DNA of 64,000 nt from Phenylobacterium kunshanense (GTDB lineage: Bacteria; Pseudomonadota; Alphaproteobacteria; Caulobacterales; Caulobacteraceae). Location: contig NZ_QFYS01000006.1 in the NCBI RefSeq assembly GCF_003254525.1, positions 1 through 64,000 of the forward strand, read 5' to 3'. Below, piece after piece: positions 41,274-49,695 of this stretch (the first letter of the stretch is position 1; each line of letters begins with the position of its first letter). The position numbers and the translations under genes are program-made. The notes below the pieces were generated by a model. The model had not been told where the DNA came from. It did no database searches and saw only the letters and a program-made list of their open reading frames with translations.

Positions 41274-41969
41274 TCAGCCGTCCAGGAACGCCCGGATCCA
41301 ACCGCCGACGCGGTGGCGGTCGTCGGGCAGGTCGTAGGTGGCGATGCCCCGGTCGGCCTCGAGGTCGGCGTAGACCTTGCCGCGGCGGGCCTCGATCAGG
41401 GCCTTGGCGTAGGCCGGCTGGAACTCGGGATGCGGCTGGATCGAGATGGCCGGCTGGTCGCGATAGACGAGGCCGGCGAACGGGGTGAATGCGCTGGCGG
41501 CCATGATGTCGGCGCCGGGCGGCTTCACGACCACCTGGTCCTGGTGCGAGGCCGGCAGGCGGATCGGCGAGGCGGCGTCCATCCAGGGCTCGTGGGAGAG
41601 CAGGTCGTACTCGTGCGCCCCGATCGCCCAGCCCTTGGGCGACTTGATCACCTGGCCGCCGAACGCCTGGGCCATGGCCTGGTGGCCGAAGCAGACCCCG
41701 ACCAGTTTCGCCCGCCCCTTGGCCGCGCGCAGGAAGTCGAGGAGCTGGCCGATCCACGGGTCGGGATCATAGACCCCGGAGGACGAGCCGGTGACGATGT
41801 AGGCGTCGCAGTCCTCGGGCGCGGTCGGATACTCACCCTCGTCGGCGGCGAAGACGCGCCAGTCGTAGGCGTCGCGGCCGAGCAGCTCCATGAACATCTC
41901 GGGATAGGTCCCGAACTGCTCGATCGCCGGCCGCGGCGGCCGGCCGGTCTTGAGGATGCCGACCCTCAA
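41274..41969 (-). CDS. class I glutamine amidotransferase-like protein
   Basis: 231-aa GATase fold. KLVGVCFGHQAMAQAFGG carries the nucleophilic Cys, and SIQPHPEFQPAYAKAL the His-x-Glu pair. SSGVYDPDPW and SHQDQVVVKPPGA complete the GMP-synthase-like glutaminase shape. It starts at TTG 41969 and overlaps the CCA-adding gene stop as TTGA, so it is coupled to that gene. Its acceptor is unknown; such stand-alone domains may amidate or be peptidases. Confidence 0.85.
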   Translation of the reverse strand: MRVGILKTGRPPRPAIEQFGTYPEMFMELLGRDAYDWRVFAADEGEYPTAPEDCDAYIVTGSSSGVYDPDPWIGQLLDFLRAAKGRAKLVGVCFGHQAMAQAFGGQVIKSPKGWAIGAHEYDLLSHEPWMDAASPIRLPASHQDQVVVKPPGADIMAASAFTPFAGLVYRDQPAISIQPHPEFQPAYAKALIEARRGKVYADLEADRGIATYDLPDDRHRVGGWIRAFLDG

Positions 41970-43216
41970 TAGGCCATCCCCTGGGCGACGGCCTTGAGCT
42001 TCTCGACCGCCGACAGCTTGTCGTCGAGGAAGTCGTGGTCGATCCACCAGTCCTCGACCTCGCGCAGCACGGCGCCGACCAGCGGCCCCTTGGGCACGCC
42101 GGCCTTCATCACGTCCTCGCCGGTGATCATGAAGGCGGGCGGAGTCCAGCCGTCCGCCAGGGCGATCATCCCGCGCCACTGCATGGTGGCCGCAGAGCGG
42201 TCGCTCGCCGCCCAGGCGAGCTTGGCGCGGTCGCGGAACACGGCCTGGCCGGCGCGATAGACCTCGCGGCGGATCTCGCGCGGGCTCATCCAGCTCTTGA
42301 GCTTCGGCGTGGGCGCGAGGGCGGCGGTGATGCGGTCGCGCTCGTCGTTGGAGAGCCGGATGCGGGCGGCCAGCTTGCCGGCGCCCACCTGGTCGTCGGG
42401 CAGGAGGGCGGCGAGGCGCAGGACCGGATCGCAGTCGAAGATCTGCTCAGTCTCGATCTCCACGAGGCTGTCGAACCGGGCGAGGTTGGCCGGCGCCTTC
42501 AGGATCACCTGCAGCACGCCCGTCTCGGCCATCAGGCGGACGGCCGCGCGCGGATCGTCGGCGGCCAGCAGCTTCAGCAGCTCCTTGTGGATGCGTTCGG
42601 CGGCCAGGGCGTCGATGTGGTCCTTCAGCTTGGCGCAGGCGGCGACGGCGGCGGCGTCGGGCTCGCCGCGTCCGAACCAGGCGAAGAAGCGGAAGAAGCG
42701 CAGGTTGCGGAGGTGATCCTCCAGCAGCCGCTGTTCGGCGTCGCCGACGAACACGATCCGGCCCGCCTTGGCGTCGGCCACGCCGTGGCCGGTGGGATCG
42801 AAGATCGAGCCGTCGCGGCGCGCGTAGAGCGAGTTCAGGGTGAAGTCGCGCCGCTGGGCGTCCTCGGCCCAGTCGGTGGTGAAGGCCACGGTCGCCCGGC
42901 GACCGTCGGTGGAGACGTCGCGGCGCAGGGTGGTGATCTCGTGCGGCTTGTGGCGCGAGATGGCCGTGACGGTGCCATGGTCGATTCCGGTCGGCACGGC
43001 GCGGATGCCGGCGGCCTTCAGGGCCTTGGTCACCTGATCGGGCGTCAGGGTGGTGGCGATGTCGATATCGTCCACCGGCCGGCCGACCAAGGTGTTGCGG
43101 ACGCAGCCGCCGACGAAACGGGCGCAGTCCGGGCCGCTCTCTGCCTCCAGGGCGTCGAACACGGCGGCCGTTTCCGGCGCGTTCATCCAGGGGCGCTGGC
43201 CGATGGTGTCAGTCAT
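41966..43216 (-). CDS. cca: CCA tRNA nucleotidyltransferase
   Basis: 416-aa class II enzyme that adds or repairs the CCA tail of tRNA. The head has ARFVGGCVRNTLVGRPVDDIDIATTL (with the catalytic DxD), DHGTVTAI, and AQRRDFTLNSLYARRDG. Neck and body are RLLEDHLRNLRFFRFFAWFG. C-terminal helices complete the fold. It is the middle gene of a leftward run with nudix and GATase. Confidence 0.94.
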   Translation of the reverse strand: MTDTIGQRPWMNAPETAAVFDALEAESGPDCARFVGGCVRNTLVGRPVDDIDIATTLTPDQVTKALKAAGIRAVPTGIDHGTVTAISRHKPHEITTLRRDVSTDGRRATVAFTTDWAEDAQRRDFTLNSLYARRDGSIFDPTGHGVADAKAGRIVFVGDAEQRLLEDHLRNLRFFRFFAWFGRGEPDAAAVAACAKLKDHIDALAAERIHKELLKLLAADDPRAAVRLMAETGVLQVILKAPANLARFDSLVEIETEQIFDCDPVLRLAALLPDDQVGAGKLAARIRLSNDERDRITAALAPTPKLKSWMSPREIRREVYRAGQAVFRDRAKLAWAASDRSAATMQWRGMIALADGWTPPAFMITGEDVMKAGVPKGPLVGAVLREVEDWWIDHDFLDDKLSAVEKLKAVAQGMAY

Positions 43217-43231
43217 GGCCGCTGGACTACC

Positions 43232-43882
43232 TCAGGCGAGCGCCGCGCCATAGAGCCGCTCGTAGAGCGAGCGCAGGATGCCGGCGGTGGCGCCCCAGAT
43301 GTACCGGTCCTCGTGGGTGGTGGCGTAGAAGCGCCGCCGCTCGCCCGTGGGCAGCTCGCGCTCGTGCTCCTCGTAGTTGGCGAGGTTCATGAGGTAGCTG
43401 AACGGCGTCTCGAAGATGTCGGCCACCTCATGCGGGTTCGGCGTGAGGCTGAAGCCGGGCCGCACGACGCCGACCACCGGGGTGATCAGGTAGCCGGTGC
43501 CCGTCTGATAGGGCGTGGCGAGGCCGAGCGGGTGGACGTAGTGCGGCTCCAGCCCCACCTCCTCGTGCGCCTCGCGCAGGGCCGTCTGCCAGGGTTTCTC
43601 TCCGGGATCCTGCCGTCCGCCGGGCAAGGCGACCTGGCCGGTGTGGTTGCGCAGGGTCTCCGAGCGGCGGGTCAGCAGCACCGTCGGCCCGTGCTCGCGC
43701 TCGATCAGGCCGATCAGGACCGCCGCGGGCTTGAGCTCGCGCGTCTCCACGCCCGCCCAGCCGTCGGGCGTGAGGTCGTAGTCCGAGCGCCGCGCCGCGC
43801 CCTGGACCGCCTCGTCGTGCAGCGGGTCGAGGTGCTGGGCGATCCAGTCGCGCAGCTCGGAGACGGGGCGCATCAGGTTCAT
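43232..43882 (-). CDS. NUDIX CoA pyrophosphatase (NudL-type)
   Basis: 216-aa NUDIX hydrolase. The Nudix box reads GGRQDPGEKPWQTALREAHEEVGL (G-x5-E-x7-RE-x-xEE-x-G) in mid-protein. LIEREHGPTVLLTRRSETLRNHTGQVALPGG and the C-terminus FETPFSYLMNLAN fit the CoA/coenzyme diphosphatase group. It overlaps the DUF1285 stop by ATGA. Confidence 0.9.
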   Translation of the reverse strand: MNLMRPVSELRDWIAQHLDPLHDEAVQGAARRSDYDLTPDGWAGVETRELKPAAVLIGLIEREHGPTVLLTRRSETLRNHTGQVALPGGRQDPGEKPWQTALREAHEEVGLEPHYVHPLGLATPYQTGTGYLITPVVGVVRPGFSLTPNPHEVADIFETPFSYLMNLANYEEHERELPTGERRRFYATTHEDRYIWGATAGILRSLYERLYGAALA

Positions 43883-44460
43883 GCGCCCTCCGCCTCGGCC
43901 GCGCCGATCGGGAACCAGGCGCCGCCGGAGCCGACGCCGAGCATGGGGCCGTCGGGCGTCTCCCGGACCTCGGCCATCTCCACGAGTTCGTAGAACACCG
44001 GCCGCGCGATCAGGGCCTCCAGCCCGCGGCGGACGTGGACATAGGGGCGCGGCTCGCCGCCGGGCGAGGTCTCGACGCGGATCGGATTGTCAGGGCCGGC
44101 GACCACCTCGTCGCCGACGTTGGTCAGGAACTTCAGGGCCTCGCCCTCGCGGTCCACCCGCACCGCCACGAAGGGCGCGTCCTCGACGGTGATCCTCAAC
44201 TTCTCGACGGGCGTGACGAGGTAGATCCCGTCGGGATCCTTGCGCAGGACGGTGGAGAACAGGCGCACGAGCGCCTCGCGGCCGATGACGGCGCCCTCGT
44301 GGACCCAGCGGCCGTCGGCCTTGATGACGATGTCGATCTCGCCGCAGTGCGGCGGATTCCACAGGTGCACAGGCGGCAGCCCACGGCCGGGCGCCTGCCC
44401 CTTCGCGCTCTCGGCGGCGGCGGCGATGTCGTTCAGGCCGGACTTGGTCGTGCTGGTCAC
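43879..44460 (-). CDS. DUF1285-domain protein
   Basis: 193-aa protein with the family's PPVHLWNPPHCGEIDIVIKADGRW and EALVRLFSTVLRKDPDG, then YLVTPVEKLRITVEDAPFVAV. DUF1285 proteins are of unknown function and are often encoded next to a NUDIX and CCA-adding gene, as here. ATGA overlap with the nudix gene supports coupling. Confidence 0.85.
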   Translation of the reverse strand: MTSTTKSGLNDIAAAAESAKGQAPGRGLPPVHLWNPPHCGEIDIVIKADGRWVHEGAVIGREALVRLFSTVLRKDPDGIYLVTPVEKLRITVEDAPFVAVRVDREGEALKFLTNVGDEVVAGPDNPIRVETSPGGEPRPYVHVRRGLEALIARPVFYELVEMAEVRETPDGPMLGVGSGGAWFPIGAAEAEGA

Positions 44461-44515
44461 GCTGTAAAGGTAGGCGCGCGGCGGAGTCGGCTCAACCGGC
44501 GGCGACCGCGGCGGA

Positions 44516-45106
44516 TCAACCCGATCTATTCCGCGGAGGCCGCAGGGACGGCGGCAGGGGGCCGCGCCAGAGGACGGTTGGTTTTGGGTCGGGTCGCGGC
44601 GGCGGCGGACCGTCGGTCCGACGCGGGCGGCCGACCAGGCGCAGGACCTCGGCGGCGAGGGATTCGGTCGGGCGCCCCAGGAAGGCCGCCTCGCCGTCGT
44701 CGACGGCGATGGCGATCAGGGCGTCGACGAGGTCGATCTCGTCGATCCCGGTCCCCGTCCCCGTCCCTTCTGGGGCGTCGCGCTCGGTGAAGCGCAGGGC
44801 CAGGGCGCTGGCGCGGTCGATGTGGTTGCGCACCCGCGCGGGCAGGCAGTCGGGGCTGAGCGGCGGCCGCTCCGGCCGGGCGGGCTGTTCGCGCTCACGC
44901 TTCAGCCGGGCCTTGAGGGCGATGGACTGGCGGGCCGAGCGGGCCATCCGCTGGTAGGTGCGGCCGAGGTCGTTGAACTGCTCCGGCGTCTCGGCCGCCA
45001 TCATCCGCGCATGGGCCTCGACGGCGGCCGCCATGTCCATCTCCGCCAGCCGCGCGAGCATCAGCTCGTCGGGATCCGGGGCGGACGGGGCGGCGGGCGT
45101 GGCCAT
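44516..45106 (-). CDS. hypothetical helical protein
   Basis: 196-aa product with helical, charged segments (PDPDELMLARLAEMDMAAAV, TPEQFNDLGRTYQRMARSAR) and a Pro/Arg-rich C-terminus. ATG 45106 lacks a good ribosome binding site and the frame could extend further upstream, so translation may be leaderless or the start different. Coding bias and the ordered helices make a real gene likely. No family recognised. Confidence 0.6.
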   Translation of the reverse strand: MATPAAPSAPDPDELMLARLAEMDMAAAVEAHARMMAAETPEQFNDLGRTYQRMARSARQSIALKARLKREREQPARPERPPLSPDCLPARVRNHIDRASALALRFTERDAPEGTGTGTGIDEIDLVDALIAIAVDDGEAAFLGRPTESLAAEVLRLVGRPRRTDGPPPPRPDPKPTVLWRGPLPPSLRPPRNRSG

Positions 45107-45162
45107 GTGGGGAGGAGAACATGGCTCTGCGTCAGAAGCGGACGTAGGTGTTTTCCATGAGC

Positions 45163-45322
45163 TGTCATCCCGGTTTCGCCGCGGGCGAAGACCGGGACCC
45201 AACCGTCCGGGAGCGCCGGATGGCGGGGGCGCACCTGCTGGCTCGACGCGCCCTGCGGCCCGTCCAGGCGCACGGCCTCGGGTTGGGTCCCGGTCTTGGG
45301 CTTTGCCCAAACCGGGATGACA
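45163..45322. repeat. 160-bp intergenic inverted-repeat element, copy A
   Basis: Begins TGTCATCCCGGTTT and ends AAACCGGGATGACA, a perfect 14-bp terminal inverted repeat. Each end is itself a hairpin (for example CCCGGT...ACCGGG). Copy B at 58952-59113 has the same termini and a differing centre. It lies in the space between two divergent-type genes with no ORF of its own. Confidence 0.85.
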
Positions 45323-45467
45323 TCGAGGCGGGTCATGGCTGGGCTAGCGTGCGGGGGGGGGGGCGCGGTCGGCCTCGCCCCTCTCCCTACCCTCACCCTG
45401 CCCTCACCCTGCCCTCTCCCCTCTCTTCCCCCGGCAGCGCCGAGGTCGGGGGAGAGGAGGTCTGGGC
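45323..45467. other. intergenic stretch with a G11 tract
   Basis: Contains eleven consecutive G (45353-45363), followed by C-rich tandem material. I see no gene. The homopolymer is a likely site of sequencing error or slippage. Confidence 0.6.
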
Positions 45468-46052
45468 CTAGGCGTCCAGCAGCCGCAGTAGGTGAGCGAT
45501 GGCTGCCCGGGTCAGGTCGGCGGGCGGCGCCTGGCGGGCCATGACCATGAGGCCGTTGTAGCCGGCGACCAGGGCGTGGGCGGCGCCGGCGACGTCGTAG
45601 GTCGCCGGGAACTCGCCTGCGGACAGGCCGGCCTCCAGGCGTGCGCGCAGCAAGGCCTCGAGTTCCCGATTGTACGCATCGAGGCTGGCGCCCACCGCGT
45701 CATCGCGGCCCACCCCTTCGACCAGGGTGTTCACCGACAGGCAGCCCCGCGATCCCCGCGCGCCGCTGCAGAGCGGGACGAACCCTTCGAACCATCGGCC
45801 GACGGCCTCGCGCGCCGTGCCGGGCTTCGCCAGCACCCGACGCGCATGGTCGAGCAACCCCTGCTGGTAGCGGTCGAGCACCTTGAGGAACAGGGCCTGC
45901 TTGTCGCCGAAGGCGGCATAGAGGCTGGGCTTCTGCAGGCCTGTCGCCTCGGTGATCTGCTCGTAGGACGCGCCCGCGAAGCCCCGCGCCCAGAAGACGT
46001 CGCGGGCGGCGTCGAGCGCTGCGTCGGGGTCGAAGCTGCGTGGCCTGGCCAT
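45468..46052 (-). CDS. TetR/AcrR regulator of the divergent flavodoxin-like gene
   Basis: 194-aa TetR protein: helix-turn-helix DAALDAARDVFWARGFAGAS, then YEQITEATGLQKPSLYAAFGDKQ and a C-terminal ligand domain with Cys residues (GARGSRGCLSVNT). The divergent flavodoxin-like gene and the double operator at 46086-46126 indicate a local repressor. This layout resembles redox or quinone-responsive TetR/oxidoreductase pairs; the inducer is inferred. Confidence 0.9.
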   Translation of the reverse strand: MARPRSFDPDAALDAARDVFWARGFAGASYEQITEATGLQKPSLYAAFGDKQALFLKVLDRYQQGLLDHARRVLAKPGTAREAVGRWFEGFVPLCSGARGSRGCLSVNTLVEGVGRDDAVGASLDAYNRELEALLRARLEAGLSAGEFPATYDVAGAAHALVAGYNGLMVMARQAPPADLTRAAIAHLLRLLDA

Positions 46053-46085
46053 GACCCTCTCTTAGCCGCTTGACCGCCCCGAGAC

Positions 46086-46126
46086 AATTCTGTACCGCTC
46101 GGTATTGTACCACGAGGTACAGAATT
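46086..46126. promoter_or_regulatory. double operator for the TetR regulator
   Basis: AATTCTGTACC (46086-46096) and GGTACAGAATT (46116-46126) are a perfect 11-bp inverted repeat. Inside are two 16-bp TetR-type half-palindromes, TGTACC-gctc-GGTATT (46091-46106) and TGTACC-acga-GGTACA (46106-46121), 15 bp apart. The second is perfect. It lies between the divergent genes, upstream of the flavodoxin start at 46142. Confidence 0.85.
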
Positions 46127-46141
46127 TGGAAGGAGGATCCG

Positions 46142-46813
46142 ATGGCTCGGGTCGCAGTGGTCTATCATTCGGGTTCAGGTCGGACCGGCCTGCTGGCGGA
46201 CGCCGTCCACCGCGGCGCCGCTCGGGTGGAAGGGGTCTCGACGGACCTCATCGCCATCACGCCCCAGCAACTCGACGCGCGCATGCGCTGGTGGGATGCG
46301 GAGGTCATGGAAAAGCTCGACGCCGCGGACGGCGTGATCTTCGGCTGCACCACGCTGATGGGCATGCCCAGCGCCCCCTTCAAGGCGTTCATGGAGGGCG
46401 CCTTCGATCCCTGGTGGCGGCAGGGCTGGAAGGACAAGTTCGCCGGTGGTTTCACCAACTCGGCCTCGCTGAACGGCGACAAGACCAACACCCAGATCCA
46501 GCTTCTGGTCTTCGCGGCCCAGATGGGGATGATGTGGGTTCCGATGGGCGACCATCCGGGCTCCAACTGGAGCGGCGGCGGCGAGAACGACATCAACCGC
46601 CTTGGCGCGTTCCTGGGCCCCATGAGCCAGAGCCTCGCCGACATTCCGGTCGCGGAGGCGACGCCGCCGTCGGACCTGATCACGGGCGAGCGTTACGGCG
46701 AGCGGTTCGCGCAGATCGTCCGCAAGTGGGTGGACGGCACGGCATATGAAGTCGAACGGATCCCGGATGTCGCGACATCCGCCGCGCGGCGCCGGGCCGC
46801 CGTGGCCGGCTGA
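46142..46813 (+). CDS. flavodoxin-fold NAD(P)H:quinone oxidoreductase (WrbA-like)
   Basis: 223-aa flavoprotein of the WrbA/NQO group. MARVAVVYHSGSGRTGLLADA is the FMN-phosphate loop. LMGMPSAPFKAFMEG and KFAGGFTNSASLNGDK form the flavin pocket, and a helical C-terminus follows. Probably reduces quinones by two electrons, avoiding semiquinone. ATG 46142 has GGAGGA upstream. Regulated by the divergent TetR. Confidence 0.88.
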   Translation: MARVAVVYHSGSGRTGLLADAVHRGAARVEGVSTDLIAITPQQLDARMRWWDAEVMEKLDAADGVIFGCTTLMGMPSAPFKAFMEGAFDPWWRQGWKDKFAGGFTNSASLNGDKTNTQIQLLVFAAQMGMMWVPMGDHPGSNWSGGGENDINRLGAFLGPMSQSLADIPVAEATPPSDLITGERYGERFAQIVRKWVDGTAYEVERIPDVATSAARRRAAVAG

Positions 46814-46851
46814 CGCCTGCATCGAACGGCGGGCCAGCCCGCCGTTCGAGC

Positions 46852-47352
46852 TCAGCGCGGCGCGATCGCGCCGCTTGGCGCGGGGCCCTTGAAGCTGCGG
46901 ACGAGGACGCGGTTGGGGTCGACCGGGCCGGGCATGCCGACGCCGGGGGCGATCTGGAAGCCGACGCGCTGGAAGTACGGCAGGTCTCCGACCAGGACGA
47001 CGGCGTCCTCGCCCGCGGCGCGGGTCGCCTCGCAGGCGCGCTCGACGAGCTGGGCGCCCAGGCCGCCCCGCCGCTCGCTGGCCTCCACGGCCAGGGGGCC
47101 CAGGAAGACGACCGGCTGGTCGCCCGCCTTCACCCGCCACATGCGGACGACGCCCACGACCTTGCCGTCCTCCTCGGCCACGAACGACAGCTCGGGGGCG
47201 AAGTCGGCGAACTCGCGGACGCGCTCGGACGACTTGGCGAAGCGGCCGGGCCCGAAGGCGCGGTCGAGCAGCGTCTCGATCTGGGGCCCGTGGGCGCCGG
47301 TTTCGTTGACGAGGGTGAGCGCCGGCGCGGGCCGGCAGGGCTGGACGGACAT
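46852..47352 (-). CDS. GNAT-family N-acetyltransferase
   Basis: 166-aa acetyltransferase: PQIETLLDRAFGPGRFAKSS at the N-terminus, SFVAEEDGKVVGVVRMWRV, the acetyl-CoA loop VEASERRGGLGAQLVERACEA (R-x-x-G-x-G-x-x-L), and YFQRVGFQIAPGVGMPGP. Substrate unknown. ATG 47352 (MSVQPCRPAP) is chosen; the frame extends upstream without a better start. Confidence 0.88.
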   Translation of the reverse strand: MSVQPCRPAPALTLVNETGAHGPQIETLLDRAFGPGRFAKSSERVREFADFAPELSFVAEEDGKVVGVVRMWRVKAGDQPVVFLGPLAVEASERRGGLGAQLVERACEATRAAGEDAVVLVGDLPYFQRVGFQIAPGVGMPGPVDPNRVLVRSFKGPAPSGAIAPR

Positions 47353-47560
47353 CGAGGGGACTTTTCTCAGACGCGGATGACGACGGGACGACCGGAGGAC
47401 TGGAATTCCGTTCCGGCGGTGCGGTTCAGTGGCTTCACGCCAGCGGACGTCGTCGCATCTGAGGGGCCCTCCGGGCCGTGGATCGGGAGCGGGCAATTAG
47501 GGCCATCGCCCCCGCCGGTCAATGGCCCGGCTTCGCCGTGCGGCGAAAGGCGCGCAAAAC

Positions 47561-47588
47561 AGAACGGCCCGCCGTCGCCGGCGGGCCG
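47561..47588 (-). terminator. terminator of the UrcA-like gene
   Basis: CGGCCCGCC-gtcgcc-GGCGGGCCG (47565-47588) is a 9-bp stem with a T-rich sequence (TTCTGTTTTG) after it on the minus strand. It sits just downstream of the minus-strand gene ending at 47612. Confidence 0.65.
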
Positions 47589-47611
47589 CTGCCGTCGGGA
47601 CTCGCCGCGGC

Positions 47612-48100
47612 TTAGCGGGCGGCGAACTCGCCGATCGAGGCCACCTGCATGTCGCGCAGCTGGGTCTTGGCGTTGCGCGAGGCCTTGTCGACGCAGGTGC
47701 GGAAGTCGGCGCTGCCGACGGCCTTGCAGACCGCCTTCGCCGCGGAATCGATGTCGGCGTGGATCTGATCCATGGAGCGGCCGGCGATCTTCACGCGCAC
47801 GGACGCTCGGTCCTCGCGGATCACTTCCACCTTGGTCGCGCCGCCGTCGCGGGCGCGCTTGATGGCCGTGTACTGGCGGTTGGCGTTCAGCACCGCGGTC
47901 TGGACGCAGGCGCCGGCTTCCGCGTTGCACACCGTCGCCGCGGCGTTCTTGATCTCGGCGGACACCTGGGCGTCGGTCTTGCCGATCAGGCTGATGCGGA
48001 CCATCGGGACCGGCTCCTTGGAGACGCGCAGGTCGGCGGCGGCCGCGGGCATGGCGACGAGGGCGGCGGCCGAGGCGGCGGCCAGGCAAGCGAACTTCAT
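47612..48100 (-). CDS. UrcA-like protein with two tandem repeats
   Basis: 162-aa secreted protein: signal peptide MKFACLAAASAAALVAMPAA, then two related units, one with VRISLIGKTDAQVSAEIKNA and AATVCN...ACVQTAVLNANRQ (about 33-80), the other VRVKIAGRSMDQIHADIDSA and AKAVCK...TCVDKASRNAKTQ (about 100-145). Each unit has two Cys. UrcA proteins normally carry one such unit. Function unknown. Confidence 0.72.
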   Translation of the reverse strand: MKFACLAAASAAALVAMPAAAADLRVSKEPVPMVRISLIGKTDAQVSAEIKNAAATVCNAEAGACVQTAVLNANRQYTAIKRARDGGATKVEVIREDRASVRVKIAGRSMDQIHADIDSAAKAVCKAVGSADFRTCVDKASRNAKTQLRDMQVASIGEFAAR

Positions 48101-48399
48101 CTGTTGGACTCTCCCAGGACTTCGATGACGTTGTGTCTCGAATTTCGCCCACAGGAAGAACGCCGGTACGGATTAACCACCGACGACTGTTTGTCCTGAA
48201 TCCATGATTAACCATCGGATTGAGGCTCAAACGGACAACATGTCGCACATTGATATCTAAACAATTCTCGGAGCTACCCGAGAAAATACCCCGTCAGCTT
48301 CGACACACGGCATCATTGACCTGGAAATACTGAAGCAGCCGCCAGATGCGCCTGCGCCATTGCCCCGGCGCGCGACGGCGGCCAAGCTGCGCGCCTTCC
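48101..48399. other. AT-richer intergenic region
   Basis: About 300 bp, AT-rich for this genome. GATTAACCA occurs twice (48171-48179 and 48206-48214, 35 bp apart), recalling the TTAACC half-site of CtrA boxes but without the TTAA-N7-TTAA arrangement. Probable promoter of the UrcA-like gene and of the MFS gene. No ORF seen. Confidence 0.5.
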
Positions 48400-49662
48400 A
48401 TGTCCGACACGCCCCCCGCCGACGACGACACCGTCCCCTCCGCCCGCGCCCTGCTGAAGGAGCGCGACTACCTGTTCTTCTGGGGCACCCGCTGGACCGG
48501 CAGTTTCGCGGCCCAGATCCAGAGCGTGGCCATGGGATGGCAGATGTACGCCCTGGCCCGGCAGACCCGATCGGTGGAGGAAAGCGCGTTCCTGGTGGGG
48601 ATGATCGGGCTGGCGGCCTTTCTCCCCGTCTTCCTGCTGACGCTGCCGGCCGGCGAGGCGGCGGACCGCTACGATCGCAAGAAGGTGCTGCTGCTCTGCC
48701 TGACCGGCGAGATCCTGAGCGTGCTGGCGCTGGCGGTGGCGACCGTGCAGGGTTGGGCCTCGCCGGCCCTGCTGCTGGTCATCGCGGCGCTGTTCGGAGC
48801 CAGCCGGGCGTTCTTCGCCCCGGCCAACACGGCGCTGGGGCCGATGCTGGTGCCGCGCCGACTCTTGCCGCGGGCGATCGCCTGGAACTCCCTGGCCTGG
48901 CAGACGGCGTCGATCGCGGGTCCCGCGGCGGCGGGCCTGCTCGTCGCCCGCTCGGCGGAGACGGCGTACTTCACGACCTTCGCGCTCTATGGCGTCTCGG
49001 CCCTGCTGGTGCTGTCGATCCGGGGCAACGCCAAGCCCGAGACCAATCCGGGCTCGCGCTGGCAGCTCATGAAGGAAGGGCTGGCCTACGTCTGGCGGCA
49101 GAAGATCGTCTTCGGCGCCATCTCGCTGGACCTGTTCGCCGTGCTGCTGGGCGGGGCGACCGCCCTGCTGCCGGTGTTCGCCCGCGACGTGCTGCACGTG
49201 GGGCCCGAGGGCTTCGGCATCCTGCGGGCGGGGCCGGCGATCGGCGCCACGCTGGTGGCGCTGTGGCTGGCGGCCAATCCGATCCGACGCAAGGCGGGTC
49301 TGTTCATGTTCGCCGGCGTGGCGGTGTTCGGCCTGGCGACCATCGCCTTCGGCCTGTCCAAGTCCCTGTGGCTCTCGGTGGCGGCGCTGGCCGTGCTGGG
49401 CGGGGCGGACATGCTGAGCGTCTTCGTGCGCCAGACGCTGGTGCAGCTCGTCACCCCCGACCACATGCGCGGGCGGGTGGCCTCGGTGTCATCGGTGTTC
49501 ATCGGCGCCTCGAACGAGCTGGGCGAGTTCGAGAGCGGCGTGGTGGCCCGTATCCTGGGTCCGGTCGGGGCGGCGGTGTTCGGCGGGGTGGGCGCCGTTG
49601 CGGTAACCGCGCTCTGGGCCAAGCTCTTCCCCGACTTGCGCCGCGCGGACCGCCTCGAATAA
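48400..49662 (+). CDS. MFS-family exporter
   Basis: 420-aa twelve-helix transporter. The first half has RDYLFFWGTRWTGSFAAQIQ, AVAMGWQMYALARQT and GEAADRYDRKKVLLLC (the cytoplasmic loop 2-3 signature of the enterobactin-exporter-like MFS_3 group). The C-terminal half has AFDLLAVLLGG-type helices and HMRGRVASVSSVFIGASNELG. ATG 48400 (MSDTPPADDD) is chosen. Substrate unknown. It ends 33 bp before the SDR gene. Confidence 0.87.
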   Translation: MSDTPPADDDTVPSARALLKERDYLFFWGTRWTGSFAAQIQSVAMGWQMYALARQTRSVEESAFLVGMIGLAAFLPVFLLTLPAGEAADRYDRKKVLLLCLTGEILSVLALAVATVQGWASPALLLVIAALFGASRAFFAPANTALGPMLVPRRLLPRAIAWNSLAWQTASIAGPAAAGLLVARSAETAYFTTFALYGVSALLVLSIRGNAKPETNPGSRWQLMKEGLAYVWRQKIVFGAISLDLFAVLLGGATALLPVFARDVLHVGPEGFGILRAGPAIGATLVALWLAANPIRRKAGLFMFAGVAVFGLATIAFGLSKSLWLSVAALAVLGGADMLSVFVRQTLVQLVTPDHMRGRVASVSSVFIGASNELGEFESGVVARILGPVGAAVFGGVGAVAVTALWAKLFPDLRRADRLE

Positions 49663-49695
49663 CTGTCTCCCATTCATTTTAGGGAGATTGCAGTC

